Assembly: GCA_013397435.1 (NCBI GenBank)
Contig: VZRG01000204.1
Span: 701,162-765,161 of the forward strand
Origin: Erythrocercus mccallii
Taxonomy: Eukaryota > Chordata > Aves > Passeriformes > Dicruridae
DNA length: 64,000 bases
Direction of reading: 5' to 3'
The notes below the pieces were generated by a model that was given only the letters and a program-made list of their open reading frames with translations, did no database searches and was not told the origin of the DNA. Shown here in pieces: positions 63,964 to 64,000 of this stretch (its first letter is position 1; each line of letters starts with the position of its first letter). A program made the translations under genes and the position numbers.

Positions 63964-64000
63964 CCCACACCCACCCCAGTGCAGTTTATTATTATACTTC

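Larger units (their letters stand above)
62191..64000. other. Intergenic DNA downstream of AMBRA1; no gene seen
   Basis: No open frame here matches a protein I know. In mammals the next gene in this direction is CHRM4, a muscarinic receptor, but none of its transmembrane coding sequence is present before the window ends. GC rises around 63300-63500, where overlapping short open frames on both strands look like a composition effect. An 8-bp inverted repeat (63939-63946 / 63956-63963) and gcagtttattattata at the very end resemble bird LTR sequence, but too little is present to call it. Confidence 0.7.

Overview
The window is vertebrate, almost certainly avian, genomic DNA. It has long introns, GT-AG splice sites, several CR1 LINE fragments, bird-type endogenous retrovirus LTRs and one SINE made of a tRNA-Ile head joined to a CR1 3' tail. 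That SINE architecture (TguSINE1-like) and the LTR near 57.7 kb, as I remember these families, point to a songbird (Passeriformes). No prokaryotic genes, CRISPR arrays, rRNA or functional tRNA genes were seen.

One gene was recognised: the 3' part of AMBRA1 (activating molecule in BECN1-regulated autophagy), on the + strand. Seven coding exons lie at 13221-13331, 21412-21600, 22048-22202, 35572-35711, 49460-49552, 51090-51283 and 60617-61107 (stop at 61105-61107). All have AG acceptors and GT donors. Spliced together they give an uninterrupted reading frame of 456 residues plus stop, which matches the C-terminal third of vertebrate AMBRA1 in order and without gaps. The 5' exons lie upstream of the window.

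Region by region: 1-13220 is the 3' end of a large AMBRA1 intron. 13221-35711 holds four exons for the second half of the split WD40 beta-propeller. 49460-49552 is a 93-bp exon with the WDQL LC3-interacting (LIR) motif. 51090-51283 holds two TQT dynein-light-chain motifs. 60617-61107 is the last coding exon, followed by a 3' UTR of about 1.1 kb and an ATTAAA poly(A) signal near 62167. From about 62200 to 64000 is intergenic with no gene seen; in mammals the next gene in this direction is CHRM4.

Together the exons encode the part of AMBRA1 that completes the DDB1-binding propeller (CUL4 ubiquitin ligase receptor), binds LC3/GABARAP and tethers the protein to dynein. The introns (0.4 to 13.7 kb) carry repeats: an LTR abutting a CR1 end near 14.6 kb, the tRNA-Ile/CR1 SINE near 15.8 kb, a CR1 ORF2 fragment near 18.4 kb, a MIR-like ancient SINE near 53.5 kb, and an LTR followed by a 0.9-kb antisense CR1 near 57.7-59.5 kb. 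I found no convincing new biological system. The most testable points are a possible in-frame cassette exon that carries the LIR, and a possible alternative terminal intron that would replace the C-terminal arginine-stop with a short tail.
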